64,000 bases of DNA from CBDCYS01 sp965226245 (lineage in GTDB: Bacteria; Acidobacteriota; Terriglobia; Bryobacterales; UBA6623). The translations under genes were made by a program, and so were the position numbers. Under the pieces are notes generated by a model. That model had not been told where the DNA came from, ran no database searches, and worked only from the letters and a program-made list of their open reading frames with translations. The DNA is taken from positions 1,860,001 through 1,924,000 of the forward strand of contig CBDDCL010000015.1 of the NCBI GenBank assembly GCA_965226245.1. Direction: 5' to 3'. Shown piece by piece: positions 1 through 10,154 of the stretch. Numbering within the stretch: position 1 is the first letter of the stretch; every line of letters starts with the position of its first letter.

Positions 1-1041
1 GTGAATAAGGCCCTGAAACGAACCGTTGTCGAAACAGATCCAAATTCCGGCGAAGAACGGCGGTCGAAGGTCTCCGATTACGTCGCTACAAGGGAGTTGT
101 TCCCTAACAAACTTTCCGCGGCGGTCCGTCAAAAATCCCGCTGGGTGATTGGCATTGCCCTGCAAGGCTGGCGGAATTTGGGTTGGAGAGGTACGTGGGC
201 CGCGCGCTATGCGTTTCTGCAGGACAGGAAGTGTCTATTAGGAAATCACCTGAACATGGCGGGATACGCTCCGCTGGGCTGTCTGCTGTTGCTGTGGATC
301 CCAACCGTAGTCGATCCCGGGCGGTACAGTTTTCCCGTCCTGGTCACGACTGGCTCCTGGCTATGGTATATCCTCTGGGTCGATCTAGTATTTCTGCTGA
401 ATCGGCTTGTTCACCGCTCGTTTTTCGTCTGGCGGATCTACGGCTGGAAGCAGGGCCTGTGCTCCATTCCAAGGGCCATCTGGGGCAATGTAATTAACTT
501 TCTTGCGGTCGTTCGGGCTGTATATCTCTACGGGCGCTATCTACTCACCAGAAAACCCATCGGTTGGGACAAGACCGGACATGTTTTCCCGTCCGCACTG
601 ACCTTTAGCAAAACTTACGGGCGTTTGGGCGATTTGTTACTCGAACAGCGGTCCATCACAGTAGACCACCTGCTGGCTGCCTTACAGGTACAGCGGCAAC
701 GTCGGCTGCCTTTGGGATTGATTCTAAAAGATCTTAGGTACGTCGAGGAGCGCCATCTGCAGCGCGCACTCACCCGCCAAATTGAAAGTGCAACCCCATT
801 GCCTCCGCCAAAGCGGCTCGTTTCGGATCTTTTGCGGAAACTGCCTCGCGATATGGCTTCCTCTTGCTCCGCGATTCCGGTAGACGAAGATCAGGAAGGG
901 CGGGTCGTCATCGCCACGAGCGAGATCTTGAGCCGGGAAAAAATCGAGGCTCTTCAAGCCCGCTTTGACAAGCCCATAAGGATTCAGCTGGCAGAGCGCA
1001 AAGAAGTGGGATTGCTGATCGAGCGGGCCTACGGCTCGTGA
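1..1041 (+). CDS. nfrB: NfrB-like c-di-GMP-responsive glycosyltransferase, C-terminal part
   Basis: The gene is open at the left edge, so only the C-terminal half is present. Residues 44-48 carry QKSRW, matching the QxxRW motif of processive family 2 glycosyltransferases. Hydrophobic membrane stretches follow at about residues 88-105 and 115-135. Residues about 207-260 hold two tandem MshEN-type motifs (RLGDLL...ALQVQ, then PLGLIL...ALTRQ), the c-di-GMP-binding fold of MshE/PilB N-termini. This order is that of NfrB (phage N4 adsorption protein B), an inner-membrane glycosyltransferase that in E. coli makes a c-di-GMP-dependent surface polysaccharide. The next gene is an NfrA-like protein, which supports the call. 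The substrate is inferred only by analogy. Confidence 0.8.
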   Translation: MNKALKRTVVETDPNSGEERRSKVSDYVATRELFPNKLSAAVRQKSRWVIGIALQGWRNLGWRGTWAARYAFLQDRKCLLGNHLNMAGYAPLGCLLLLWIPTVVDPGRYSFPVLVTTGSWLWYILWVDLVFLLNRLVHRSFFVWRIYGWKQGLCSIPRAIWGNVINFLAVVRAVYLYGRYLLTRKPIGWDKTGHVFPSALTFSKTYGRLGDLLLEQRSITVDHLLAALQVQRQRRLPLGLILKDLRYVEERHLQRALTRQIESATPLPPPKRLVSDLLRKLPRDMASSCSAIPVDEDQEGRVVIATSEILSREKIEALQARFDKPIRIQLAERKEVGLLIERAYGS

Positions 1042-1123
1042 AGTGAAACGTCAGCTCGGGAGATGCCGGTCAGCTAAATAACAACTCTTGGTAACGACTC
1101 GCCCAAACCGAACTTTGGAAGGC

Positions 1124-3023
1124 ATGACTTGTATGCAACGACCCAGCTATAAACCGCCTTCGATCCTTATTCTGACCGTAGCGTTGTTGGGGGCGTGTCA
1201 ACTATGGGCGCCCCGGGCTGGAGCAGCCCCGGACCCCAACGTCGCCAAGACCGCCGAGCGTGGCTGGATCTCGAGAGAATACCATCGTATACGTAACCAC
1301 CTTGTTCTCAGCGAGACCCATCGGCTCGTGGCGTCGCCATGGTGCGCGGTGAACTCGAAAATGCCCGCCACAAGCTGGAAACTCACCTCCGTGACCAGCC
1401 TCGAGATATACCGGCAAGGCGCCAATACCTTACCGTGCTTGACCGTTTGGGGCTTCACCCGAAAGTCATACAAGAAGCGACGCTTCTCATCGACCAAGAC
1501 CCCGAGTTTCGCGATGCCAGGCTCTACCGCGCGGGGGCCTACCAAGCGGTCGGTAGGATCCGAGAAGCGGTGTCCGACTTTCAAGCAGTGGGCATTGACC
1601 AAGCAAACGAGCAGGCAGACCGGATCTACGCGCTGAATATGGCCGCGGACCTGGCCCTCGGTCAGCAACTTTACAGCGAGGCGCTGGATTCGCTAGCGCA
1701 TCTGGCAGCATTCTCGCAAACTTATGCTGTCTACTTTCGCAGGGGTTTGGCGCTGGAGGGGGCGGGCCGGGTGTCCTCGGCGACGGAGGCTTACAAGCTC
1801 GCTCTCGAGCGGGCGAGCACGGATGAGGAGCGGCTCGGCGCCCTCCGTGGGCTAGGTGGGACGGCCCGAAAAAGCGGGGATTCGGGCGCGGCGTACAAGG
1901 TGTTTTCCAAAGCCCACCAACTAAGGTCCGACGATGTGTTCGTGCTGCGCAGCTTGGCTGAGATCACTCGTTCGCAGAAGCAATTTCGGGAAACTGCAGG
2001 GTGGGCCCGGCAGGTTCTTGCCATTACCCAGGACCCAAGTGATAGAGAGTTCCTTGCAAGTGTCCTTTACCAGAGCAAGGACTACTCAGGAGCAGCCAGA
2101 GAGTATTCAATCCTGAAGGCGGATGTTGATCCGCCGCGGAGAGTGCGAGCTTACCGCGCTCTGGCGAATATTGCTGGCCGGCAGGGTAATTTCTCTTCCG
2201 AAAAACGCCATCTGATGTCAGCGCTGAGTCTAGACTCCCGGAATGCTGAGGTGCTCCGGGCGCTGGCCCACAACAGCTCTAAACAAAGAGACTACGAGGC
2301 TAGCGTCAATTGGATAAAAAAGGCGAGGGCCGCCCAGCCCAAGTTGGAAGACCACATCCTTCTAGCCAACGGGTTGATCGAGCTTGGCCGGTTTCAGGAC
2401 GCCGTTAAACAGTGGACCATCGTGCTTTCCGGGCTAAAGGTTCCCCGGAACAGACATCCAATCTTGGTGTCGTTGGGTCACACCCACACTCTGGCGGGTG
2501 ATCAGGCCTCCGCTACAGCAGCTTTTCGTGAAGCTGCTCGCATTCGTCCGGACGTGCTCACCCTAACAGCCCTCGCACACTCTCTGGAAGCAGCACAGTC
2601 TTTGAGTGAAGCGATTGAGATTTGGGAAGCTGTGCTCGAGCAAAGTCCATCCCCGGAAACGCACTACAGATTAGGAGTACTCTTCGCCCAAGCCGGCGAA
2701 GATCTCCAGGCTCTCAACCATTTATCCAAGGCGGCACAGAACGGTCTATCAATAGAGCTGAAGGCTTCGGCATATAAGCAACTGGGTTACCTCTACCAGA
2801 AATCCGGCCAGCTGAGGCAAGCTCTTTCGGCCTTCGAAAAGGCGGTTACTCGGGACGAGAAAGATTCCGTGCTCTACCTGGCGCTGGGCAACTTATCCAT
2901 GCAGATGCATGAGTACGGGAAAGCGATCCACTACTTTCAGCTCGGCCTCGCAATCGAGCACACACCAGAGCTTATTCGAGGGCTAACTGTGGCTGAGGTT
3001 CAGGCGTCAGGCGAACTGTTGCA
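1124..3023 (+). pseudogene. nfrA: NfrA-like TPR protein, 5' part, cut by IS and frameshifted
   Basis: This is the 5' part of an outer-membrane polysaccharide export protein. The reading frame from ATG 1124 (or 1133) gives a signal peptide with a long hydrophobic core ending near AGAAP. TPR-rich sequence then continues in another frame, with its first ATG at 1339. The switch lies between about 1297 and 1338, so there is a one-base frameshift or a sequence error here. The TPR region runs to base 3023, where the IS1380-family element enters. The natural continuation begins at 4822 and is in frame once the IS and one TTGCA duplication are removed. The inherited frame runs on into the IS and stops at 3285, yielding a truncated TPR protein without its barrel. 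Confidence 0.8.
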
Positions 3024-4821
3024 CCTGAATTATGCACTGCGGGTACACCTGAGGAGGGCTGTGCCGCGAGGGACCATTGGGCGACCCCCGAAAACATGGG
3101 GTAATAAGGTAGGCTGGCAAAGATTTCAGCTTCGCCAGCCAACCCCAAGGAGGTCACCCAAATGGTTACCAAGCGAAAACAGCATAGCTCCAAAAACCCC
3201 GCCAAACAAGGCCGCGGCGCGACGGCTCCGCAGCCCAATAAAATCGGGGCTTCCACGCCCTATCACTTCCGCGGCAAGAATCTGACTCCCTACGGCGGCC
3301 TGCTGCCGGTCGCCACCCTGCTCGAAAAACTCGGCTTCCAAGAGCTGCTGGAACAAACCCTCAGCGTCAAACGAATCACCCGTGTGATGAGCCTCTACCA
3401 GTTTGTGCTGGCCCTCGTGCTGGGCCTCTATGTCGGCTTTGCGCGGCTCAACCAACTCCGCTTCATCGCGCGCGACCCCATCCTGACCGGCATCTTGCAA
3501 GTGACGCGGCTGCCGCCGCAATCCACGCTGTGGCGCTTTCTGGCCTCGCTGCATCTCAACGTGGCGCGGCAGATCCTGTCGATGCAGCGCCAACTGCGCG
3601 AACGAGCCTGGGCGGCGGCCAACGTGCGGTTGACCACGGTGACGCTGGACACCGACACCACCGTGCACACCCTCTACGGCCAGCAGATGGGCGGGCGCAA
3701 GAGCTACAACCCCAAGAACAAGGGCAAGCGCAGCTACCAGCCGATACTGACCTTCCTGGCCGAGACGCGCGAATACCTGATGGGCGGGTTGCACAATGGC
3801 GACCGGCCCACGGGCAAAGAGATCGCGGCGCACCTCGAAAGTGCTTTCCAGGCTTTGCCGGCCAGTGTGAAGCGGATCTTGGCGCGGGCCGATTCCGGCT
3901 TTTATTGCTGGGAAGCGGTGGCAGCCTACGAACAAGCGCATTGTCAGTTCGTCATCGTGGCGCGCAAGACCAGGCGACTGGTCGAGCAGTTGCAGCAAGC
4001 GGAATGGAAGCCCTCGCCCCACAGCGACGCTGCGGCGGAGTGCGAATTCCTCTACCAGCCGCAAGGCTGGGGCAGGGCCTGCCGCTTTGTCGCGCTGCGT
4101 TATGAAAAGGAGCCGGAAACCGACGAAGTCGAGCAATATCAGTTGTTTGCAACCAGCGCTTACACCTACCGCGTGTTCGTCACCAACCTCACCGAGCCGA
4201 TCGCGGCGGTGGCGTGGTTTTACAACCAGCGGGCTGGGGCGGAGAACCTCATCAAAGAAGCCAACAACGACGCCGGGCTGGCGGCCCATCCTTCGCGCCG
4301 CTTTGACATGAACCGCAATCACTTTCAGTTGGTCATGCTGGCCTACAACCTCAACTGCTGGCTGCTGCTGTTCCAGCGCGAAGCCGACGCCACCCCGGAG
4401 AAGCTGCGCCACACCACCCTGGCGACGGCGCGGCTGCGCTTTCTGTTCGTGGCGGCCAAGATCTGGCGGCATGCCGGCAGAACGGGCATCAGCTACAGCG
4501 ATCAGTACCAGGAGCAGGGCCTGTTCGAGCGGCTGATGCGGCGGCTGCGGGCGATGGCGCCGCCGGGATCGAGCTGCGCGCCGGTGGTGGAGGGTGCGCT
4601 GCGTTGAGGGGCGCTGCGCATAGAATTTTATGCACGGGCCGCAAGCTACTGGGAACATGCCGTTTGCGAGCCCGCTTTTGCCCGCCCGGAATTGGGAGGC
4701 GGCTCAAACCGGGAAGGAAACAGCAGAAAAGACGACTTGCTAAATCACTGAGTTGACACGACTGCCGCTACCGCCACAACTCCATCGGCGATGGCTACGC
4801 CGAACCTGTGCATAATTCAGG
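3024..4821 (+). mobile_element. IS1380-family insertion sequence, copy 1 (1798 bp)
   Basis: The ends are a perfect 14-bp inverted repeat, CCTGAATTATGCAC at 3024 and its complement ending at 4821. A perfect 5-bp target duplication, TTGCA, lies at 3019-3023 and 4822-4826. One transposase gene (3162-4607) sits inside. End sequence, duplication size and transposase all fit IS1380. Copy 2 at 13385 has the same length and differs at only about three positions that I noticed, so both moved recently. Insertion splits the NfrA-like gene. Past the transposase stop, a TTGACA at 4753 points outward with a weak ACAACT 17 bp later, a possible outward promoter. Confidence 0.95.
3162..4607 (+). CDS. IS1380-family DDE transposase
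   Basis: 481 residues. ATG 3162 is preceded by AAGGAGG at a good distance, so the start is clear. Acidic residues fit a DDE nuclease: D163/D165 in LDTDTTV, D244 in RADSGFYCW, and E361 or E366 in GAENLIKEANND, the C-terminal signature of this family. The N-terminus (residues 1-35) is basic and probably contacts DNA. Length is normal for IS1380 and no inactivating change is visible, so the element looks autonomous. A 510-codon open frame on the opposite strand is a shadow of this coding bias. Confidence 0.95.
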   Translation: MVTKRKQHSSKNPAKQGRGATAPQPNKIGASTPYHFRGKNLTPYGGLLPVATLLEKLGFQELLEQTLSVKRITRVMSLYQFVLALVLGLYVGFARLNQLRFIARDPILTGILQVTRLPPQSTLWRFLASLHLNVARQILSMQRQLRERAWAAANVRLTTVTLDTDTTVHTLYGQQMGGRKSYNPKNKGKRSYQPILTFLAETREYLMGGLHNGDRPTGKEIAAHLESAFQALPASVKRILARADSGFYCWEAVAAYEQAHCQFVIVARKTRRLVEQLQQAEWKPSPHSDAAAECEFLYQPQGWGRACRFVALRYEKEPETDEVEQYQLFATSAYTYRVFVTNLTEPIAAVAWFYNQRAGAENLIKEANNDAGLAAHPSRRFDMNRNHFQLVMLAYNLNCWLLLFQREADATPEKLRHTTLATARLRFLFVAAKIWRHAGRTGISYSDQYQEQGLFERLMRRLRAMAPPGSSCAPVVEGALR

Positions 4822-6777
4822 TTGCAAGACGCAGATTCGCATACGAAACCGGCACTACTCAAGCAGGCAGCCGAGCGATTTCTGGCTGCATATGAAGAGT
4901 CCGATGACGCTGATCTCCTAGCGCAGACCGCTCAAGCCTACTACCTCGCTGGAGACTGGCCGGAAGCGAGCAAGACTTACGAGCGACTGATGGCGCTGCC
5001 TGGCTTAGCCCAAAATACTCTGGGACTGGCTTTGGAGAACTTGGGGTTCATTGCGCTCCGTGAAGGCCGATCAGACCAGGCGGTTGATTTTCTGAGCCAG
5101 GCGATCAAACAGGGAGGTGCCGGTTCCCGCTTGAGGCAGAACTTAGGGCTTGCTCTCTATTCTGAGCGACGTTGGCGCGAAGCCCTGGAGCAGTTTCATG
5201 CCGCCTCCGAGGAGAAGAAGGACTCCCAGGTGCTGATTTACGTGGCGCGGTGTTACAAGGAATTGAATAAGCCTGGCCTAGCCATTAAGTTCTTCAGAGA
5301 GGCACTTGCCATTGGGAAAAGTATGCAGCCTTCCGAGCGACGCGAAGTCCTCAGCGAGCTGGGCTACCTCTACGCCGGTCAGCCAGACTACGCCGAGGCG
5401 GCGTCGGCTTGGCGTCAGGTCCTTGTCCTCAAAGAAGAACCGGCAGTCCGCATTCGGCTGGCTCGGGTGGAGCGGCTGGCTTCGGAGATCGAGAACGCGC
5501 AGACAACACTGGAGACGATCGAGGTTGGGTCCCTGCCTTCGGAGCTTATTGCTGAATACTTCGAGGAACGCGCGGAGCTAGCCTACGCCGGAGGTCAAAC
5601 CGCCCAAGCGGTGGAGCACTTGGAATCATCGGCCTCCCTAGCTCCCGAACCTGGACGCTTGCTCCGGCTGGGACTTCTATACGACGAAATCGACGAGATT
5701 GACAGGTCGATCGAGGTCCTCGAGAACGCTCGACAACTCGACCCTCAAAGCACTCGTATCGCTGAAGCTCTAGGTTATGCCTACGCCCGGCGGGATGAAC
5801 TGGACCGGGCTACCGAAGTCTTCGAAGAGGTCGCCGATCGGGATCCGCACAACTCCAATGTGACTCGGGATCTGGCCTACCTCCTCATGAAACATGGCAG
5901 AAACGAGCAGGCCCGAACTTGGTTCCGCCACTCAATTGATTATCAGCCGCAGCCCCCTGAAGCAACTCGGGATCTGCATCCCGACGAAATCGAGGAGAAC
6001 TTCCGCGTCAGGAAAGAGATCTCAAAACTGGGCAATCGCGTCGACCTGATTCCCTATTTTTCGTACTCTTCGGCTGATCGCAGTCAGCCGGCGGCTTTCG
6101 CCGCAGTGGGCGGGACGGCGATCCCGTCCCAAGGCGGTGTCGAACTGGCTTACACCCCGCGGCGCTTTGGTCTGCGCAACGACCGCGTCTTCCAAGTCTT
6201 CGGACGCGTGCTAGGGAACCTCCAACCGGCTTCTCTCAGTATGGACAACGAGAGTTACCAGGGAGGAATCGGCGCCCGCTACAAGCCGCTTCCGACACAG
6301 AATTTGTACTTCTCCGGAGAGCGGCTGTTTAAGATCGGCTCGAATTCCTTCAACACTTGGTTCCTGCGCAGTCATTATTCTTGGGCGAGCGAGTACGGGG
6401 TGAAGCCGCTGCGAAAAGCCTGGAACCACACCATGTTCTACGGCGACATCGGCTACTTGACCTCTCCTGATCTGTTCACGATGTACGGAGAAGCACGACA
6501 GGGCGTCACTTTTCGTTTCGGCGATGGCTTCCTCGTGACACCTCACGCGCTGGTGGCTGGCCGGAACTACAATCCGAACAGAAATGTCAGCTCGTATCTT
6601 GAAGGCGGTGCTGGTGTCGCATTCAAAGTGTTGTACAACGACAGTCTCTACGACGTACATCGTTCCGGATTCGAGGTGGCGGTACAATACCGCTGGGGAA
6701 TCATATCCGCGCTGGCGCCGCTCTTGAATCAGCCGAGGTTCGGCGGGCTCGTGATCAGTACAATGCTTCAGTTTTGA
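4822..6777 (+). pseudogene. nfrA: NfrA-like protein, 3' part: TPRs plus C-terminal barrel domain
   Basis: This is the downstream half of the gene interrupted at 3023. Reading from the second TTGCA copy gives LQDADSHTK, which joins the upstream frame exactly. Residues up to about 380 are TPR repeats. From about residue 395 the protein changes to an NfrA_C-type domain, rich in aromatic and alternating polar/hydrophobic strands and ending STMLQF with a terminal Phe, typical of outer-membrane barrels. In E. coli NfrA is the outer-membrane partner of NfrB and a phage N4 receptor. Cut off from its signal peptide, this half should not reach the outer membrane. It could be translated only from an internal start such as TTG 4822, perhaps from an IS-borne promoter. 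Confidence 0.85.
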
Positions 6778-6789
6778 GGGAAACTTTTG

Positions 6790-7090
6790 GTGTCGACGAT
6801 TTACTCTCGCAGTAGAATTCTACTAGTGGCAGCTTTGGCCCTTGTCGCCGCCGGAAGGTCGCGTGAACTTCCGCCATCCGTTCTAATTCAAGGAACCTTT
6901 TTGCAGTTGTGGGACGATCATGCCCAATGGAGCGATTCCCAGTGGGACAAGCTGTTTGGATACTTCGAAGAGTTGCAAATGAGGACCCTGGTGGTCCAGT
7001 GGACGGTCTACGACTCGACGGCGTTCTATGAATCGGATCAGTTCGAGGCAGTCGGAACGCTGCCAGTTGAGGGAATCCTGAAAAGAGCCG
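6790..7090 (+). pseudogene. DUF4434 exported protein, 5' part, cut by IS1595
   Basis: GTG 6790 follows the nfrA stop by 12 bp, and GAGGGA overlapping that stop serves as ribosome-binding site, suggesting translational coupling (TTG 6787 is an alternative). An N-terminal signal sequence has the hydrophobic core ILLVAALALVAAG. The start of a DUF4434-type domain follows (GTFLQLWDDHAQWSD, LVVQWTVYD). DUF4434 proteins have a TIM-barrel, glycoside-hydrolase-like look, and as I recall accompany nfrAB in other bacteria. The IS enters after base 7090 and the frame then stops at 7107. Joined to 8126 with one duplication removed, the product reads EGILKRAEQAGIKVWLGLA, a natural continuation. Confidence 0.8.
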
Positions 7091-8118
7091 ATGGGGTATT
7101 TAGTTGACTCCAGTAGCCACTACATCTTGGGGGTGGGGGTGCCGGCCCTGGTGGCCTCGACCATTGTCTTATAGGGAGCAGGGTCGGCGGCGACCGCCTG
7201 CTGGAGGAGGCGATAGAAAAGTTTGCCGCGCGACCGTGAGGTCCGCCGGTTGAAGCGGAACGTGAACTCGTCCAGGTAGTAGTCCAAATACTCGTGACTG
7301 ACAGCCCCCTGGTGGGTCCCCAACAGCCAGCGCTTTAGCAGAGAGGCGACACGATGGACTCTCGGCAGCAGCTTACTCGCCGATTGCCGCTTCCCGCGCA
7401 GCACGGTGACTTCATGGCGGTATCCTTTGTTCTCCAATCCCGCATAGCCTTCCCAGCCGTCGGTGTGCACGAGGCTGCCAGGTTGGATAGCTTCTTCGAC
7501 AAAGGCTTCCAAGCTCGCCGCTGAGGCATCCGCGATCCGACGGAGCCGGATGCGACCCATACCGCGCCCATCCTCCTCGGCAGCAACCGCAACTAACGCT
7601 TTGCCAACCATTTCGCGACCTCGGACGCCCTCTTCGACTCCGCCCACATACGTTTCGTCCACCTCCACCCGGCCGACCAGCCGATTGCGACCGGGGCGCA
7701 CCATGGCGCGGCGGAACTTGTGCAGCCAGGTCCAGGCGGTTACATAGCTACCCAAACCCAAGACCCGCTGCAACTCCAGCGCGCTGGCCCCGCCTTTTTG
7801 CGTTGTCACCCACCAAGCCGCCCGGAACCACAACGTCAAGGGCTTGCGGGTGTCCTGGAAAATCGTGCCCGCCGTCACCGAGGCCTGGTAACCGCAGTCG
7901 GCGCAGAGCAGCAGATTGCGTTTGCTGGCCCATGAGGACTGGATCCCACAGCGCGGGCACACGAACCCCTCCGGCCAGCGCAGCTTCAGCAGGTACTCCC
8001 GGCACGCCTCCTCGGTCGAGAATCGAGCTTCCAACTCGACGAGGTTTCGGGGGTAGTCCTCCTTCATGCCCCCAACCACAACATATTGTGGCTACTGGAG
8101 TCAACTAAATACCCCATT
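7091..8118 (-). mobile_element. IS1595-family insertion sequence
   Basis: The ends are a perfect 30-bp inverted repeat (7091-7120 and 8088-8117) starting ATGGGGTATTTAG. The 8-bp target duplication AAGAGCCG is at 7083-7090 and 8119-8126; 8 bp is the usual size for IS1595. One unpaired T at 8118 lies between the right repeat and the duplication. The single transposase gene is on the minus strand, opposite to its host gene. Perfect repeats and a perfect duplication point to recent insertion. Confidence 0.93.
7120..8067 (-). CDS. IS1595 (ISXO2-like) transposase
   Basis: About 315 residues from ATG 8067 (GTG 8079 adds four residues). The N-terminus has a zinc-ribbon pair, CPRCG and CADCG, about 20 residues apart. 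The nuclease core includes VEVDETYVGG (first Asp), VHTDGWEGY (second Asp) and a C-terminal YLDEFTFRFNRR stretch typical of the ISXO2-like DDE domain. The stop codon lies at the inner edge of the left inverted repeat. No frameshift is visible, so the element looks active. Confidence 0.93.
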   Translation of the reverse strand: MKEDYPRNLVELEARFSTEEACREYLLKLRWPEGFVCPRCGIQSSWASKRNLLLCADCGYQASVTAGTIFQDTRKPLTLWFRAAWWVTTQKGGASALELQRVLGLGSYVTAWTWLHKFRRAMVRPGRNRLVGRVEVDETYVGGVEEGVRGREMVGKALVAVAAEEDGRGMGRIRLRRIADASAASLEAFVEEAIQPGSLVHTDGWEGYAGLENKGYRHEVTVLRGKRQSASKLLPRVHRVASLLKRWLLGTHQGAVSHEYLDYYLDEFTFRFNRRTSRSRGKLFYRLLQQAVAADPAPYKTMVEATRAGTPTPKM

Positions 8119-8848
8119 AAGAGCCGAACAGGCCGGGATAAAAGTGTGGCTGGGTCTTGCTAACGACAGTTCTTACTGGAATCGGATCGGCGCTGACCGC
8201 TCGTTTCTGGAAACTTACCTGCGTAACCTTCGCAATCGATCCGCACTCGTCGCGGCCGAGCTCCTCCCAATCGCAGCCCGCTATGACTCTTTCGCAGGCT
8301 GGTACATCCCTACCGAGATCGATGACGTTAACTGGCGAACGCGTGAAGCCGCAGGGTCGCTGAACCGCTTTGTTTCCGGTCTAAGTAGGGATTTGAGGCG
8401 CATTACACCCGATGCCGGGATTGCGATCTCCGGGTTTTCGAACGCTTATCTGGACCCGAGAGGTTTCGAGCGATTCTGGACTAAACTGATGACGGAGGCC
8501 AAGCTGGACATCGTGCTATTCCAAGACGGCGTCGGCGCGGGGAAACTCCTTCCGCGGGAGCTTGGTTTCTACATTCAAGCGATCCAGCGTTCCTCAAAGC
8601 AGTCGGGCTGCCGGCTGGTCGTTGTTCTGGAACTTTTTGAACAGATCCCAGGCGATTCCGGATTCGATGCCCGACCGGCCCCTTTCGAGAGGATCATTGA
8701 TCAACTCAACCAAGTCAGACAGACCGGCGTCACTGAGATATTCGCCTTCAGCGTTCCAGAATACTTGACACCGCTGGGTGGTCCGGAAGCTGAAAAGAAC
8801 TATCGGGATTACCGCCGCCTACTGTCTCCACGGGGCCCCAGGGAGTAG
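8119..8848 (+). pseudogene. DUF4434 protein, 3' part
   Basis: This continues the gene interrupted at 7090, in frame from GAA 8126 to the TAG at 8846. It keeps the rest of the TIM-barrel-like fold: VWLGLANDSSYW, the acidic GWYIPTEIDD segment (a possible active-site region by analogy with glycoside hydrolases), AISGF, DIVLFQDGVG and EIFAFSVPEYL. No good start codon of its own is present, so it is probably not made. The sequence shows no other damage, consistent with recent inactivation by the IS. Confidence 0.8.
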
Positions 8849-8850
8849 TA

Positions 8851-9050
8851 TCTCCCTCCGATACTATTTTGCGGGTTTCGCGCTGCGTTTCCGGCCAGAA
8901 CACCCAAGCTGGGAGGCGGCTTCGAGCCTGCTGTTTCGGGTCACGAACCGGGTATCGTTGACCTTCAATTATTTACGAAGAAATTACAGTCTGCTGACCC
9001 GCGACGGTTGGTATCAAGGGGCTTATGTCGGACTTCAGATCGAACCATAA
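8851..9050 (+). pseudogene. Orphan C-terminal fragment, possible outer-membrane barrel
   Basis: In the 200 bases after the DUF4434 stop, one frame encodes about 65 residues rich in aromatic, alternating segments (LRYYFAGFALRF, SLTFNYLRRNYSL, YQGAYVGLQIEP) and ends just before the epimerase. The pattern resembles the last strands of a beta-barrel. No start codon with a ribosome-binding site is present, and the open frame upstream only shadows DUF4434. I read it as the tail of a deleted gene; family unknown. Confidence 0.4.
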
Positions 9051-9060
9051 AAGGGGTACC

Positions 9061-10154
9061 ATGCACTTTCTCATTACGGGCGGCGCGGGTTTTATCGGCT
9101 CTCATCTCGCGGAAAGGCTCATGCGGGAGCATGGGACGGTTACCTCCTCGACAATTTGAGCACGGGTTCGCTGGCCAACCTCGAACAACTCTTTGATCAG
9201 CCCGGTTTTGAGTTTGTGGAAGGCAATATTCTCGACGAGAGGCTGGTTCACCGTCTGGTGGAGCGCTGCGACGTGGTCGTCCACCTGGCGGCCGTGGTGG
9301 GCGTGCGTTACGTGCTTACGCACCCTCTTGAAACCCTTCAAGCCAACGTGAGCGGCACGGCGAACGTTCTTGAAGCGGCACGGCGATCTCGAACGAAAGT
9401 GCTCATTGCGAGCAGTTCCGAAGTATACGGCAAGAACGAATCCAAACTGCTCTGTGAAACCGCCGACTCGGTGCTGGGCCCCTCATCGATGGGTCGCTGG
9501 GCGTATGCCACCACAAAGAAGATGGATGAGTTCATGGCTATCGCGTACGCCTCCCATTACGGTGTTCCGGCGGTGATTACCCGATTTTTCAACGTTGCCG
9601 GCCCCCGGCAGAACGGCCGCTACGGTATGGTACTGCCCTGTTTCGTGCGGGCGGCGCTCGCGGGAACCCCGATTCGTGTTTTTGGGGACGGCAGACAAAC
9701 CCGCAATTTCAGCTTTATCAGCGACGTCATCGATGCCCTCTGCGGGCTGCTGGAATGTAAAGAAGCGGAAGGCGAAATCTTTAACATTGGTGGAACGGAA
9801 GAGATCTCGATACGGAAACTCGCCGAGCTAGTAAAGGCCACGGCGGGATCGCGGAGCCCGATCATCACGGTCCCCTATCACCAAGCCTATCCCGAAACGG
9901 GATTTGAAGACATGCGACGCAGAGTACCTTGCCTTTGTAAGATCCGGCAACTGACCGGCTGGCAGTCCGTTACGCCAGTGCAGCAGATGATCCGCGAAAC
10001 GCTCGCCTGGGAGCTGAGAACGACGCTGCTGCAATGCGAGCGGGAAGGAAGCCGCCAGGATGACGGGGCAGACGACAGATATCGCCCGGCGTTGGGCCGT
10101 ACCCAACCACCACGGCAGATTTCCGGCCCCGGCTTGACACACCCCTTACAATGA
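9061..10154 (+). pseudogene. NAD-dependent sugar-nucleotide epimerase, frameshifted
   Basis: The gene starts at ATG 9061 with the Rossmann motif GGAGFIGSH. Around 9131-9137 the frame shifts by one base: the first frame ends in a stop at about 9158, while the next frame reads DGYLLDNLSTGS and continues with VVHLAAVVGV, SSSEVYG, the catalytic YATTK, RFFNVAGPRQ and FSFISDV. This is an extended short-chain dehydrogenase of the UDP-sugar epimerase/dehydratase class. Its place after nfrAB suggests it supplies the sugar nucleotide, though the substrate cannot be read from sequence. The last ~35 residues are encoded by a dispersed repeat (see 10121) and are not part of the family. The frameshift could be an assembly error. 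Confidence 0.8.

Noticed and set aside
3126..4658. A 510-codon open frame on the minus strand of each IS1380 copy (also at 13487-15019)
   Set aside because: It mirrors the transposase coding bias, has arginine/glutamine-rich shadow composition and no ribosome-binding site; it occurs in all copies only because the IS does.
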